A stretch of DNA of 64,000 bases from Streptomyces alboflavus (GCF_000716675.1 NZ_JNXT01000041.1:13909-77908); one strand, 5' to 3'. Shown: positions 29,028 through 38,623, counted from the first letter of the stretch. A program made the numbers and translations. Notes: generated from the sequence alone by a model not told the origin.

Positions 29028-29312
29028 GGCCTTGCCCCTCTCTGAACGGCTCACCACCGCCAGCGTATGGCGCGCGGCCGGACGCGCGTGAGCCTTCCGC
29101 GCACTCCGGGCACGCGTGGGGACGCGGAGGCGCCTGGGACCGAGGCCCGCCCGCCCCGTGCCCGGGGGAGCCGAGCCCCCTCCCCAGAAGCCCCCGGCTC
29201 GCACAACCTTTCCCACCCCCCACCGGTCACACCCCCGGAACCCCACACCACCGTTCACCCAAAGTCCACCTCCAGGTGACCCCCGGTGAACCCACAAGCC
29301 CGGGAGCCCCAC

Positions 29313-30707
29313 GTGCGCGCAAGAAGCCTGGCCGTCGCGGTCGCCGCCGCAGCCCTCACCGCCGGAGGGCTCACGCTGCCCCTGGCCGGGACGGCCGTCG
29401 CGGCGCCCGCCGCCCTGAAGGACGACTTCAACGGGGACGGCTACCGCGACCTCGCGGTGGGCGCGCCGAACGGCAACTCGGTGACGGTCACGTACGGCTC
29501 GGCCTCCGGCGTGAAGCCGGGACGCGGCACGACCGTCACGCAGAACACCGCCGGGGTGCCGGGTACGACGGAGCCCGGCGACGAGTTCGGCGAGAGCGTC
29601 ACCAGCGGTGACGTGAACAGCGACGGCTACGCCGACCTGATCGTGGGCGCCCCCGGCGAGAAGACCCCCGGAAAGCCCGGCGGCACCGTCACTATCGTCT
29701 GGGGCGGCAAGAACGGCTTCAAGACGGGCGGCAAGACCCTCACCGCGCCGAGCGCCGACGACCGCCGGTTCGGCGAGGCCGCGACCTTCGTCGACATCGA
29801 CGGGGACGAGGTGGCCAACCTCGCGGTGATCAGCGGCAACCACTGGTGGTACTACGCCGACGGCACCCCGCAGGACGGCCGCGCGATCCCGCTCGAAACC
29901 GACTTCCTGCCCAAGAACGTCCGCCTGGACGACATGACCGCCGGCCACTTCACGAACAAGGACGGCTACACGTACATCCTCGCGGGCGAGCGCGAGGACG
30001 GCGGTGCCTACACCGCGTACATGAAGGGCGGCGCCGGTGACCTCGGCTACTGGTCGGGCGTCCTGGCCGAGGGCGACGACCGGACGGCGACGCGCGGACC
30101 GCTCGCCGGGGGCGACGTCAACGGCGACGGCTACGACGACCTGATTACCGGCAACCCGCGCGCGGGCAAGGGCGGTTCGGTCAGCGTGCGCCTCGGCGCC
30201 GACTCCAAGCTGGGCGCGCCCGTGACGTACACGCAGGACAGCGCGGGCGTGCCGGGCGCGGACGAGGCGGGCGACGGCTTCGGCGCGGCGGTCGCCGCGG
30301 GCGACGTGACCGGGGACGGCCGCGCGGACGTGGCCGTGGGCGCGCCCGGCGAACAGGTGGGAACCGTTCCGGGCACGGGGAGCGTGACCCTGTTCAAGAG
30401 CGCGGCGAACGGTGGCCTGACCGGTGGCAAGGCCTGGCACCAGGAGACGACGGGCGTCCCTGGAGTCGCCGAGAAGAACGACCAGTTCGGATCTTCCGTG
30501 CGCCTGAAGGACATCAACAGGAACGGCAGGGCCGACCTGGCGATCGGTGCGCGCGGCGAGGACATCGGCACGTCGGCGGACGCGGGCGCCGTGTGGGTCC
30601 TTCGCGGTACGACGACGGGTGCGACGACGCCGTACGCGACCTCCTTCAACGGCTCGGACTTCGGCGCGGGCGGCGCGGGGCGCGGCTTCGGCGAGACGCT
30701 CCGCTAG
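29313..30707 (+). CDS. Secreted FG-GAP repeat protein 1
   Basis: A 464-residue secreted protein. GTG 29313 with GGGAG upstream gives a Sec signal peptide (RARSLAVAVAAAALTAGG ... AVAAPAA). About seven FG-GAP repeats with Ca-binding loops follow (DFNGDGYRD, DVNSDGYAD, DIDGDEVAN, DVNGDGYDD, DVTGDGRAD, DINRNGRAD), predicted to fold into a seven-bladed beta-propeller like integrin alpha. The repeated sentence-like unit GVPGxxExGDxFGxxVxxGD is shared with the next three genes. No catalytic residues seen; adhesion, matrix or carbohydrate-binding roles are possible. Confidence 0.85.
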   Translation: MRARSLAVAVAAAALTAGGLTLPLAGTAVAAPAALKDDFNGDGYRDLAVGAPNGNSVTVTYGSASGVKPGRGTTVTQNTAGVPGTTEPGDEFGESVTSGDVNSDGYADLIVGAPGEKTPGKPGGTVTIVWGGKNGFKTGGKTLTAPSADDRRFGEAATFVDIDGDEVANLAVISGNHWWYYADGTPQDGRAIPLETDFLPKNVRLDDMTAGHFTNKDGYTYILAGEREDGGAYTAYMKGGAGDLGYWSGVLAEGDDRTATRGPLAGGDVNGDGYDDLITGNPRAGKGGSVSVRLGADSKLGAPVTYTQDSAGVPGADEAGDGFGAAVAAGDVTGDGRADVAVGAPGEQVGTVPGTGSVTLFKSAANGGLTGGKAWHQETTGVPGVAEKNDQFGSSVRLKDINRNGRADLAIGARGEDIGTSADAGAVWVLRGTTTGATTPYATSFNGSDFGAGGAGRGFGETLR

Positions 30708-30764
30708 GCACTGCCGCCGCGCCGACCTTCAACTCACCTACGTACAACGCTGGTTGGAGCTACC

Positions 30765-32198
30765 TTGCGCAAGAAGACTCTCTCCGCCGCCGTGCTGTGC
30801 GCGGCGACCGTACTCAGTGTCGCGGGCCTGTCCGCGACCCCCGCCGCCGCGGCCGGGCCCGCCCCGAAGCCGAAGGCGGACTTCAACGGCGACGGCTACG
30901 CGGACCTCGCGGTCGGCGTGCCCGGCGCCACGGTCGGCGGCAAGGCCAAGGCGGGCTACGTGAACGTGGTCTGGGGCGGCAAGAAGGGCCTCGGCGGCCA
31001 CGGCTCGACGACCGTCAGCCAGGGCACCGCCGGGGTTCCCGGCACCGTCGAGAAGGACGACGGCTTCGGGGCCTCGGTGTCGACCGGCGACATGAACGGC
31101 GACGGCCGGACGGACATCGTCGTGGGTACGCCCGGTGAGGACAACTCGGCGGGAGCCTCCGCGGGCACCCTCACCGTCCTCTGGGGCGCCAAGTCCGGCA
31201 TCAAGGGCGGCTTCACGGCCGCCAACGGCGCCTACGCGGGCAACCAGATCGGCGGCCTCGTCAGCACCGGCGACTACGACGGCGACGGCGACCAGGACAT
31301 CGCGCTCAGCACGAGGAACGACGAGCGCGCCGCGATGGAGACGCGCCCGGGGCCGTTCAAGGCCGGATCCCCCGCGACCCTCCAGCGCGTCGACAGCTGG
31401 CACTTCAGCGGTCCCCGCGCGGTGACGTCCGGCGACTTCGACGCGGACGGCCGCGACGACCTCGCGGTCACGTACGGGGGCATGGAGATCGCGGGCACGG
31501 CCGTGTACGGCACCAAGTCCGGGGCGTGGAAGGCGGCGTGGCGCGCGGGCGACACCGCGACGGCGCTCGCCACCGGCGACTTCGACGGCGACGGCACCGC
31601 CGACCTCGCCCTCGGCGAGGTGCGGCCCAACCCCGAGGCGGAGGAGGGCGACGAGGGCTTCTGCGCGGAGCGGCTCGGCGGCGCCATCGCGACCGTCTAC
31701 GGCAAGTCCGGTACGACCCTGGGCGGCGCCGTGTCCTGCACCACCCAGGACACGGACCGCGTCGACGGCAACGCCGAGGCCGACGACAACTTCGGCGCGG
31801 CGCTCGCCGTGGGCGACCTCGACCGCGAGGACGGCGACGAGCTGATCGCGGGCGCGAGCGCCGAGTCGGTCGGCATCGACAAGGACGCCGGCGCGTACTG
31901 GATCCTGGAGTCCACCGGCACCGGCAAGGAGCTGTACGGCTCCGGCCTCAACCAGACGTCCCCGGGCGTCCCCGGCACGTCCGAGGCGGGCGACCGCTTC
32001 GGCGCGGCGATCGCCGTGGACGACTACAACGGCGACACCTACCCGGACTCGGCCGTCGCCGCTCCCGGCGAGAACGCCTCGTCCGGCGGGGTCTGGTACG
32101 GCACCCCGAAGGACCGCCCGTCGCCGCAGGTGTCGGTGACTCCGGCGAAGCTGGGGCTCGCGGGGGCGCGGGCTTACGGGGCGGTGCTCGGCCAGTAG
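30765..32198 (+). CDS. Secreted FG-GAP repeat protein 2
   Basis: A 477-residue secreted protein. TTG 30765 with TTGGAG six bases upstream opens a Sec signal (RKKTLSAAVLCAATVLSVAG ... PAAAAG). Seven FG-GAP repeats; the first, DFNGDGYADLAVGVPGATVG followed by GKAKAGYVNVVWGG, is nearly identical to that of protein 4 (34043-35521), making these two the closest pair. Two cysteines (FCAER and SCTTQD) in the C-terminal half could form a disulphide. It follows protein 1 after 57 bases and may share its transcript. Confidence 0.85.
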   Translation: MRKKTLSAAVLCAATVLSVAGLSATPAAAAGPAPKPKADFNGDGYADLAVGVPGATVGGKAKAGYVNVVWGGKKGLGGHGSTTVSQGTAGVPGTVEKDDGFGASVSTGDMNGDGRTDIVVGTPGEDNSAGASAGTLTVLWGAKSGIKGGFTAANGAYAGNQIGGLVSTGDYDGDGDQDIALSTRNDERAAMETRPGPFKAGSPATLQRVDSWHFSGPRAVTSGDFDADGRDDLAVTYGGMEIAGTAVYGTKSGAWKAAWRAGDTATALATGDFDGDGTADLALGEVRPNPEAEEGDEGFCAERLGGAIATVYGKSGTTLGGAVSCTTQDTDRVDGNAEADDNFGAALAVGDLDREDGDELIAGASAESVGIDKDAGAYWILESTGTGKELYGSGLNQTSPGVPGTSEAGDRFGAAIAVDDYNGDTYPDSAVAAPGENASSGGVWYGTPKDRPSPQVSVTPAKLGLAGARAYGAVLGQ

Positions 32199-32208
32199 GA
32201 CGGTGAGT

Positions 32209-32295
32209 GGGCCCGCGCGGGACCAGGGCGGCGATGCGCGGGCCCGCACAGGACGGTGTGATGGGGGCGCCCGCGCCTCCCCGGCGAGCGCGGGC
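32209..32295 (+). terminator. Tandem hairpins after FG-GAP gene 2
   Basis: GGGCCCGCGC (32209-32218) pairs with GCGCGGGCCC (32236-32245), and a second 8-bp stem GCCCGCGC/GCGCGGGC spans 32269-32295. They probably end transcription of FG-GAP genes 1 and 2. The following 200 bases to 32494 contain an AT-richer stretch (about 32340-32410) that is a plausible promoter for gene 3. Confidence 0.6.
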
Positions 32296-32494
32296 ACCTC
32301 CCTCTCACCACACCCCTTCATCACTGCCCCAGCGCTCCCCCTCCATAACGACACGGCAACTGCTCATCGACCTCATACAACCCACACATCCCACAAGTGG
32401 TCTCTCCTAGACCGAGGTTGAGGACAACGCGCCCACGAACGCGCGGCCAACCCCCGGCAAACACATTCACCGGCACCGCAGGAGAGACCACCGC

Positions 32495-33964
32495 ATGGCC
32501 CAGCTCAAGCGCACCACTTCCCGCGCCACCGCGACGGCCGCCGTTCTGGCGCTGACCGGCGGGCTCCTCACGCTCGTGGCACCCACGGCATCGGCGGCAC
32601 CCGGCCCCCGACTCACGGCACCGGACGCGGACTTCAACCACGACGGGCGCGCGGACGTCGCCACGTCGACCTCGGGCACGTACGTCGGCGGCAAGGCGGC
32701 GGCGGGCGCCGTCACGGTGACGTACGGCAAGGAGGGCGGCGTCGGCCGCAGCGTGGCGTACACGCAGAACAGCACGGGCGTGCCCGGGTCCGCCGAGAAG
32801 GGTGACGGGTTCGGGGCCGACCTGGCGTACGGAGACTTCGACGACGACGGCTACGACGACCTCGCCGTCGGCGTGCCGGGCGAGGACGTGGGCGGCGACA
32901 AGGACGGCGGCTCCGTCCAGGTCCTGTGGGGCTCACCGAGCGGCCTGAAGGGCGGCACCACCCTCAAGGACCCGCGCCCCACGCGGCACGACCGCTTCGG
33001 CGGCGTCCTCGAAGCCGCCGACTTCAACGGCGACAAGAAGGCCGACCTGGCCGTCGGCACCGGCACCACCGCGGTCGTCGACATCCTGCGCGGCGGCTTC
33101 AGGCGCGGCGGCGCGACGGGCGGGCACTCCACGGTCAAGGCCCGCATCCACGGCAACGGCGAGGTCGGCGTCCTCAACCTGCACTCGGGCGACGCCGACG
33201 GCGACGGCTACGAGGACCTGATCGTCAACGGCTACGAGAACACCGCGGCGGCCCCGAACGCCAACTTCTGGATCCCCGGCTCCCGTTCGGGCCCCAAGGC
33301 GTCCGCCGCCAAGAAGCTCCTGCCGGGCATCGTCACGGACCTGGGCGACGTCAACAAGGACGGCTACGACGACGTGGTCATCGGCACGTCGTGGGACAAC
33401 GGCGTCGCGGGCGCGGCCAGGGGCGGCGCGGTGAACGTCCTGTTCGGCGGCAGGAGCGGCCCGGACAACGACGAGCGCGCCAAGATCACCCAGAACACCT
33501 CCGGCGTCCCCGGCAGCGGCGAGAAGGGCGACTCCTTCGGCGACGAGCTGGACCTCGGCGACATCAACGGCGACGGCAACCTGGACCTGGTCGTCGGCGC
33601 CCCCGGCGAGACCGTCGACGGCGTCGCGGACACCGGCGCCGTGACGATCCTCTACGGCAAGTCGGACGGCTCCGGCCTCTCCGGGCGCGGCGCGAAGCTC
33701 CTCACCCAGAACACCCCCGGCGTCCCCAACGACGACGAGAAGCACGACTTCCTCGGCTCGGACGTCCACGTCGACGACCTGAACGGCGACCTCCGCGCCG
33801 ACGTGCTCCTGGGCGCCGTCGGCGAGAACGGCGGCAACGGCGCCGTGTACCCGCTGCTGTCCCGGCCCTCCGGCACACTCACGGGCACCTCCGGCATCTA
33901 CCCCGGAACGGCGAACCTCTCCGGCACCGGCACCCCGCGCCTGGGCGCCAACTTCGCCGACTGA
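32495..33964 (+). CDS. Secreted FG-GAP repeat protein 3
   Basis: A 489-residue secreted protein; ATG 32495 with AGGAGAG about ten bases upstream. Sec signal (RTTSRATATAAVLALTGG ... PTASAAPG). FG-GAP repeats with loops DFNHDGRAD, DFDDDGYDD, DFNGDKKAD, DADGDGYED, DVNKDGYDD, DINGDGNLD, DLNGDLRAD. The order of repeats is the same as in neighbours, so the array arose by gene duplication. Expected to be an extracellular calcium-dependent beta-propeller. It ends ISGTANLSGTGTPRLG-like with no anchoring motif (no LPxTG, no transmembrane tail). Confidence 0.85.
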   Translation: MAQLKRTTSRATATAAVLALTGGLLTLVAPTASAAPGPRLTAPDADFNHDGRADVATSTSGTYVGGKAAAGAVTVTYGKEGGVGRSVAYTQNSTGVPGSAEKGDGFGADLAYGDFDDDGYDDLAVGVPGEDVGGDKDGGSVQVLWGSPSGLKGGTTLKDPRPTRHDRFGGVLEAADFNGDKKADLAVGTGTTAVVDILRGGFRRGGATGGHSTVKARIHGNGEVGVLNLHSGDADGDGYEDLIVNGYENTAAAPNANFWIPGSRSGPKASAAKKLLPGIVTDLGDVNKDGYDDVVIGTSWDNGVAGAARGGAVNVLFGGRSGPDNDERAKITQNTSGVPGSGEKGDSFGDELDLGDINGDGNLDLVVGAPGETVDGVADTGAVTILYGKSDGSGLSGRGAKLLTQNTPGVPNDDEKHDFLGSDVHVDDLNGDLRADVLLGAVGENGGNGAVYPLLSRPSGTLTGTSGIYPGTANLSGTGTPRLGANFAD

Positions 33965-34042
33965 CCCTCACCCCACAACCGTTCCCCAACCCCACGTGTC
34001 ACACAGGTGAACTCAAGCCACCACCAACGAGTTGGAGCCCCT

Positions 34043-35521
34043 GTGCGCACACGCACCCTCGCCCTGGCCGCCGCCACGGCCCTCGCGGCGACCGGACTCA
34101 CCCTGCCGGTCGCCGCGGGTGCCGCCGCGGACGAGCCCGCGCCGCCCGCCGCCGAGAGCGACTTCAACGGCGACGGCTACGCCGACCTGGCCGTGGGCGT
34201 CCCCGACGCCTCGGTGGGGGGCAAGGCCAAGGCCGGGTACGTGAACGTGGTCTGGGGCGGCCCGAAGGGGCTGCGCGGGGCCGGCAACGTACGCGTCACG
34301 CAGTCCACCAAGAACGTCCCCGGCACCCCGGAGGCCGGGGACAGGTTCGGCGCGGCCGTCGCCGTCACCGACGTGGACAACGACGGGTACGCGGACCTCG
34401 CGATCGGCGCGCCCGGCGAGGACATCGACGGGCGCGCCGACACCGGCGGCGTGACCGTCGTGTACGGCGACGCGGGCGGCTTCGCCGGGTCCCACACGGC
34501 CGCGCGCGGCGAGAAGGCCGGGGACCGGTACGGCAACGCCGTCGTCGCCGCGGACTTCACCGGCGACACGGACATGGACCTGGCGATCGGCGGCACCGAC
34601 AAGGTGGTCGTCAACTACAACCCGCGCGCCGACCGCACCCAGCCCGGCATGGGCGACCGCATGGGCGGCCGCGCCCCCGTCCTGTCGACGGGCGACTACA
34701 ACGGCGACGGCCGCAGCGACCTGGCCGTCGCGTACTACACGAAGCAGCAGCCGTACACGCAGTCGCACGTCATGCTCTACCACTACGACAGCCGCGAGGG
34801 CCGCCTCCTCCTCGACTGGGCGAACAGCAACGGCGCCACCTCCGCCTTCGCCACCGGCGACTTCGACGGCGACGGCCGCGACGACCTCGCCCTCGGCAAC
34901 TGCCGCGAGATAGCCGACGAGAACATCGACGACCCGTGCGGCCCCGAGGAGCTGACCAAGGGCGGCGGCATCCACATCCGCTACGGCGGCGACCGCCCCA
35001 ACGACTTCGGCACCCGCAAGCAGACCCTCAACCAGGACACCCCGGGTGTCCCCGGCGTCGCCGAGACCGGCGACGGCTTCGGCGAGGCTGTCACCGCCGC
35101 GGACGTCAACGGCGACGGCCGCGACGACCTGATCGTGGGCGCGCCCGGCGAGGCCATCGGGGCGAAGAAGAACGCGGGCAGCGCCACCGTCCTGCTCGGC
35201 GGCAAGAAGGGCATCCTCGACGCGGACGACGAGATCGGCGACGGCGCGGCCAAGGGCTACGCGTTCCAGCAGGACACGGACCGGATCCCCGGCACCGCCG
35301 AGACCGGCGACCGGTTCGGCGCCGCGCTCGCCACCGGCGACCACGACCACGACGGCACGCCCGACCTGGCCGTGTCCGCCCCCGGCGAGAACGCCTCGGC
35401 GGGCGGCGTCTGGGCCGTCCCGGGCGCGCTCCCGCCCGGCACCACCGCCCTCACCCCCAACTCCCTCTCCCTTCCGGCCACTTCCACCGCACTGGCGTAC
35501 GGGAGCGTTCTCGGGCGCTGA
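34043..35521 (+). CDS. Secreted FG-GAP repeat protein 4
   Basis: A 492-residue secreted protein. GTG 34043 with TTGGAG upstream, the same leader words (GTTGGAGC) as gene 2. Sec signal (RTRTLALAAATALAATGLTL ... AAADEP). Seven FG-GAP blades (DFNGDGYAD, DVDNDGYAD, DYNGDGRSD, DFDGDGRDD, DVNGDGRDD, DHDHDGTPD). Two cysteines in blade 5 (GNCREIADENIDDPCG) could pair. C-terminal PGENASAGGVWAVPG matches protein 2 (PGENASSGGVWYGTP). Last gene of the array. Confidence 0.85.
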   Translation: MRTRTLALAAATALAATGLTLPVAAGAAADEPAPPAAESDFNGDGYADLAVGVPDASVGGKAKAGYVNVVWGGPKGLRGAGNVRVTQSTKNVPGTPEAGDRFGAAVAVTDVDNDGYADLAIGAPGEDIDGRADTGGVTVVYGDAGGFAGSHTAARGEKAGDRYGNAVVAADFTGDTDMDLAIGGTDKVVVNYNPRADRTQPGMGDRMGGRAPVLSTGDYNGDGRSDLAVAYYTKQQPYTQSHVMLYHYDSREGRLLLDWANSNGATSAFATGDFDGDGRDDLALGNCREIADENIDDPCGPEELTKGGGIHIRYGGDRPNDFGTRKQTLNQDTPGVPGVAETGDGFGEAVTAADVNGDGRDDLIVGAPGEAIGAKKNAGSATVLLGGKKGILDADDEIGDGAAKGYAFQQDTDRIPGTAETGDRFGAALATGDHDHDGTPDLAVSAPGENASAGGVWAVPGALPPGTTALTPNSLSLPATSTALAYGSVLGR

Positions 35522-35647
35522 CCCGAGCCCCTGACCTGGGGTTGTCCCCTCAGGGTCCCCCTAGGGGTTGTCACAGCTCAGCCGCAAACCCGCTCTCCTC
35601 CACAGGACGGACGACCGCACCCCGTCAGACCAGGTACGTTCGATTCC

Positions 35648-36757
35648 GTGGCTGGATTCAGGAGCGGACGCGGCGGCCGGGACAACCGCGCACAGCAAGG
35701 ACCCCGACAGGGCCCGCCCCAGGGCGGGCACCCCGGTCAGGGCGGTCACCCGGGGCCGCACCAAGGACCGCGGCAGGACCCGTACGGACAGCAGGCCCCT
35801 CAGGGCGGCCAGGCGCCGTACGGGTACCCGCCCGCGCCCGGCGGCGGCCGCCCGGCCCCGCAGCCGTACGGCGGGCAGCCGCCCTACGGCGGCCCGGGCC
35901 CCGGCCAGTACGGCGGCGGGCAGCGCGGCGGCCACGGCGGCCCGCAGGGCGGCGGCCAGCACCACGGAGGCGCCCAGCAGTGGCCGCAGCCTCCGGGCGG
36001 CCAGGGCGAGCCGGAGTACTTCGGCGGCCAGGGCGGGCACGGGGGCCAGGGCGGACACGGCGGGCACGGCGGGCACGGCGGCGGGCACGACCCGTACGCC
36101 GCCAACAACGCCGGGCACACCCAGGCCTTCTCCCTGGGCGAGGACCCGTACGGCACGGACCCGTACAACGACGGCGGCAGCTACCGCGCAGGACAGGCCC
36201 CGCCCGGCCCCATCGGCCCGAAGCTCCCCTGGAAGGAGCTGCTGCGCGGCATCGTCTTCCGCCCGGTCCCGACCTTCCTCCAGATGCGGGACTACGCGAT
36301 GTGGGCCCCGGCCGTCATCGTCACGTTCCTCTACGGCCTGCTCGCCGTCTTCGGCTTCGACGAGGCCCGCGAGGACGTGCTGAACGCCACGCTGTCCACG
36401 GCGATCCCGTACGTCATCACGACCGGCGTCGCGATCTCCCTCAGCGCCTTCATCCTCGGCATCGTCACGCACTCCCTGGCCCGCCAGTTCGGCGGCGACG
36501 GCGCCTGGCAGCCGACGGTCGGCCTCTCCATGCTGATCATGGCGATCACGGACGCCCCGCGCGTCGTCGTCGCCCTGTTCCTCGGCGGCGGCAACGGCTT
36601 CGTCCAGCTCCTCGGCTGGGCCACCTGGCTGGCGGCGGGGGCACTCCTCACCCTCATGGTGAGCAAGTCCCACGACCTGCCGTGGCCGCGGGCGCTCGGC
36701 GCGTCGGCGATCCAGCTCCTGGCGATCCTGTCGATCGTGAAGCTCGGCACGTTCTGA
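35648..36757 (+). CDS. Yip1-family membrane protein with Gly/His/Gln-rich N-terminus
   Basis: A 369-residue protein starting at GTG 35648. Residues 1-190 are low complexity, built of Gly, Pro, Gln, Tyr and His, including a run of HGG/QGG triplets (about 130-148). Residues about 205-369 contain five membrane helices in the Yip1-domain arrangement (RGIVFRPVPTFLQMRDYAMW then APAVIVTFLYGLLAVFGF). Such proteins are common in Streptomyces; role unknown, possibly membrane organisation. The region before it (35522-35647) contains GGGGTTGTC twice and is probably the promoter. It ends before a strong hairpin. Confidence 0.8.
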   Translation: MAGFRSGRGGRDNRAQQGPRQGPPQGGHPGQGGHPGPHQGPRQDPYGQQAPQGGQAPYGYPPAPGGGRPAPQPYGGQPPYGGPGPGQYGGGQRGGHGGPQGGGQHHGGAQQWPQPPGGQGEPEYFGGQGGHGGQGGHGGHGGHGGGHDPYAANNAGHTQAFSLGEDPYGTDPYNDGGSYRAGQAPPGPIGPKLPWKELLRGIVFRPVPTFLQMRDYAMWAPAVIVTFLYGLLAVFGFDEAREDVLNATLSTAIPYVITTGVAISLSAFILGIVTHSLARQFGGDGAWQPTVGLSMLIMAITDAPRVVVALFLGGGNGFVQLLGWATWLAAGALLTLMVSKSHDLPWPRALGASAIQLLAILSIVKLGTF

Positions 36758-36788
36758 GCTTCCGTACACAGCAGTCCGTACACAGCAG

Positions 36789-36822
36789 AGGGCCCCGGCG
36801 AGCACAAGCTCACCGGGGCCCT
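36789..36822. terminator. Bidirectional hairpin terminator
   Basis: A 15-bp stem with one mismatch (AGGGCCCCGGCGAGC, loop ACAA, GCTCACCGGGGCCCT) between the convergent Yip1 and phosphoribosyltransferase genes. Confidence 0.75.
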
Positions 36823-36855
36823 TCGCATACGTGTCCCGTACGCCGGAACTGACCG

Positions 36856-37353
36856 CTACGCGTCGAGAACCTGCCCCTGCCGCTTCACGACGGGCGGCTC
36901 GACACTCCACGGGAAGTTGATCCACTCATCGGTGCGCTTCCACACGTACTCGCACTTCACGAGCGAGTGGGACTTCTCATAGATGACGGCGGAGCGCACC
37001 TCGGCGACGGTGTCGAGGCAGAAGTCGTGGACGAGCTTCAGCGTCTTCCCGGTGTCGGCGACGTCGTCGGTGATGAGCACCTTCTTGTCGGAGAAGTCGA
37101 TGGCGTTGGGCACGGGGGCCAACATCACCGGCATCTCCAAGGTCGTCCCCACCCCCGTGTAGAACTCCACATTCACCAGGTGGATGTTCTTGCAGTCGAG
37201 GGCGTACGCGAGCCCGCCCGCGACGAAGACGCCGCCGCGCGCGATGCTCAGCACGATGTCGGGCTCGTACCCGTCGTCGGCGATGGTCTGCGCGAGCTCG
37301 CGGATCGCGCCGCCGAACTTCTCGTACGTAAGGTTTTCGCGAACGTCACTCAT
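36856..37353 (-). CDS. Purine-type phosphoribosyltransferase
   Basis: A 165-residue type I phosphoribosyltransferase. The PRPP-binding loop is KKVLITDDVADTGKTL (about residues 86-101); SIARGGVFVAGGLAYAL supplies the pyrophosphate loop. Similar actinobacterial proteins are annotated as xanthine- or hypoxanthine-type enzymes; the base specificity cannot be read from the sequence. It is only 8 bases downstream of dcd, hence a nucleotide-metabolism operon. Predicted to salvage a nucleobase with PRPP. Confidence 0.85.
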   Translation of the reverse strand: MSDVRENLTYEKFGGAIRELAQTIADDGYEPDIVLSIARGGVFVAGGLAYALDCKNIHLVNVEFYTGVGTTLEMPVMLAPVPNAIDFSDKKVLITDDVADTGKTLKLVHDFCLDTVAEVRSAVIYEKSHSLVKCEYVWKRTDEWINFPWSVEPPVVKRQGQVLDA

Positions 37354-37361
37354 GCTGGGGC

Positions 37362-37937
37362 TCACACCTGGGTCCGATGGAAATTGAGGAAGGAACGGGA
37401 GGCGGTGGGGCCGCGCTGGTTCTGGTAGCGCGAGCCGTAGCGCTCGGACCCGTAAGGGGACTCGGCGGCGGAGCTCAGCCGGAACATGCACAGCTGGCCG
37501 ATCTTCATCCCCGGCCACAGCTTGATGGGCAGCGTGGCGAGGTTGGAGAGCTCCAGGGTCACGTGACCGCTGAACCCCGGGTCGATGAACCCGGCGGTGG
37601 AGTGCGTGACGAGCCCGAGCCGCCCGAGGCTGGACTTGCCCTCCAGACGCGACGCAAGATCGTCGGGGAGGGTGATGACCTCGTACGTCGAGGCGAGCAC
37701 GAACTCCCCGGGGTGGAGGATGAACGGCTCGTCCCCCTCCGGCTCGACGAGCCGGGTCAGATCCGCCTGCTCGACGGACGGGTCGATGTGCGGGTAGCGG
37801 TGGTTCTCGAACACCCGGAAGAAGCGGTCGAGGCGCACGTCGATGCTCGACGGCTGCACCATGGATTCGTCGTAGGGATCGATCCGGACCCGCCCGGCGT
37901 CGATCTCGGCCCGGATGTCCTTGTCTGAGAGAAGCAC
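37362..37937 (-). CDS. dcd: dCTP deaminase
   Basis: A 191-residue enzyme making dUTP from dCTP for dTMP synthesis. Start GTG 37937 gives [20 protein letters not shown], the standard N-terminus. The trimeric dUTPase-like core is complete: [45 protein letters not shown] (with the catalytic glutamate in TLE). No ribosome site precedes the GTG, but TATCCT lies six bases upstream, so the transcript is probably leaderless. First gene of the dcd-phosphoribosyltransferase pair. Confidence 0.95.
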   Translation of the reverse strand: MLLSDKDIRAEIDAGRVRIDPYDESMVQPSSIDVRLDRFFRVFENHRYPHIDPSVEQADLTRLVEPEGDEPFILHPGEFVLASTYEVITLPDDLASRLEGKSSLGRLGLVTHSTAGFIDPGFSGHVTLELSNLATLPIKLWPGMKIGQLCMFRLSSAAESPYGSERYGSRYQNQRGPTASRSFLNFHRTQV

Positions 37938-38013
37938 GCACCGAGGATACGCAGAGCGCGCGGGACCGCCCCAATCGGACAGACCCGCGCGCCTCGGATA
38001 CGGGGTTCCCCCC

Positions 38014-38172
38014 TTACCGCTTCTGCAACTCCACCGGAACAGCGTGCCGGAGCCGGGCACACCGAGGACATCGGATCAGCCGGCCGGGGCCGAGCCGGTC
38101 GGCCTGCTGCATCGGGAACGAAGCGGTGCTGAACACGTGCCCTTCGGCACAACGGACGACGGTGCGCTCCAT
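38014..38172 (-). CDS. 52-residue zinc-ribbon-like protein
   Basis: A very small protein starting at ATG 38172, with GAGGA five bases upstream. It has one CxxC pair in [15 protein letters not shown] and an earlier Cys-His pair in [15 protein letters not shown], together a four-ligand zinc-ribbon arrangement. Longer in-frame starts (to 38220) lack a ribosome site. Small proteins of this type are conserved in Streptomyces; function unknown. It lies upstream of dcd on the same strand (76 bases). Confidence 0.7.
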   Translation of the reverse strand: MERTVVRCAEGHVFSTASFPMQQADRLGPGRLIRCPRCARLRHAVPVELQKR

Positions 38173-38623
38173 CAAGTCCTCGGGTCCCTTCCCCAGAGCC
38201 GTTACGCGAGTGCCGTCCACCTGTGACGGGGGGCGTTCCCGGCCCTTGAACGGGCCGTTTCCGACCCTTGTCCAGAGGCCGTTTCCGACCCCCTCCGACC
38301 GACGGCGAAAGCCACATTACGGGATGAAAGGGACGGCACTCCAGGCGGCACTCCGTCTCTCACGGCCCCTCGCACGGGGCCCTCACACAACCCCCACGGC
38401 GCCCCTCCGGACACCTTCGGGAAAACCCCTGGCCACACCCTGAAGCACCCCCGCAGCCCCCCGCAGCACCCCCGAGGCGGCCCCTACCGTACGCCCCAAC
38501 TCCCTTCGCCCGCAGTCACGCAGAGCCCACGCAGCGCAGCGGGGCCTCGGCGCGGCGGCGCCCGGGGCCTGGGATGGGGTAGAGTGTGCGAAGCTACGAA
38601 ACCGGTTCAACCGGGAGCGTCGC
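38173..38623. other. Gene-free region with a 15-bp direct repeat
   Basis: 450 bases between the zinc-ribbon gene and tRNA-Gly. GGCCGTTTCCGACCC occurs at 38253-38267 and 38277-38291 in direct orientation; on the minus strand each contains CGGAAACGG, resembling an ECF-sigma -35 word. The stretch 38330-38560 is C-rich with CCCC-ACACC-type runs and shows no ORF with Streptomyces codon bias. The tRNA promoter must lie near 38570-38620. Confidence 0.5.
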
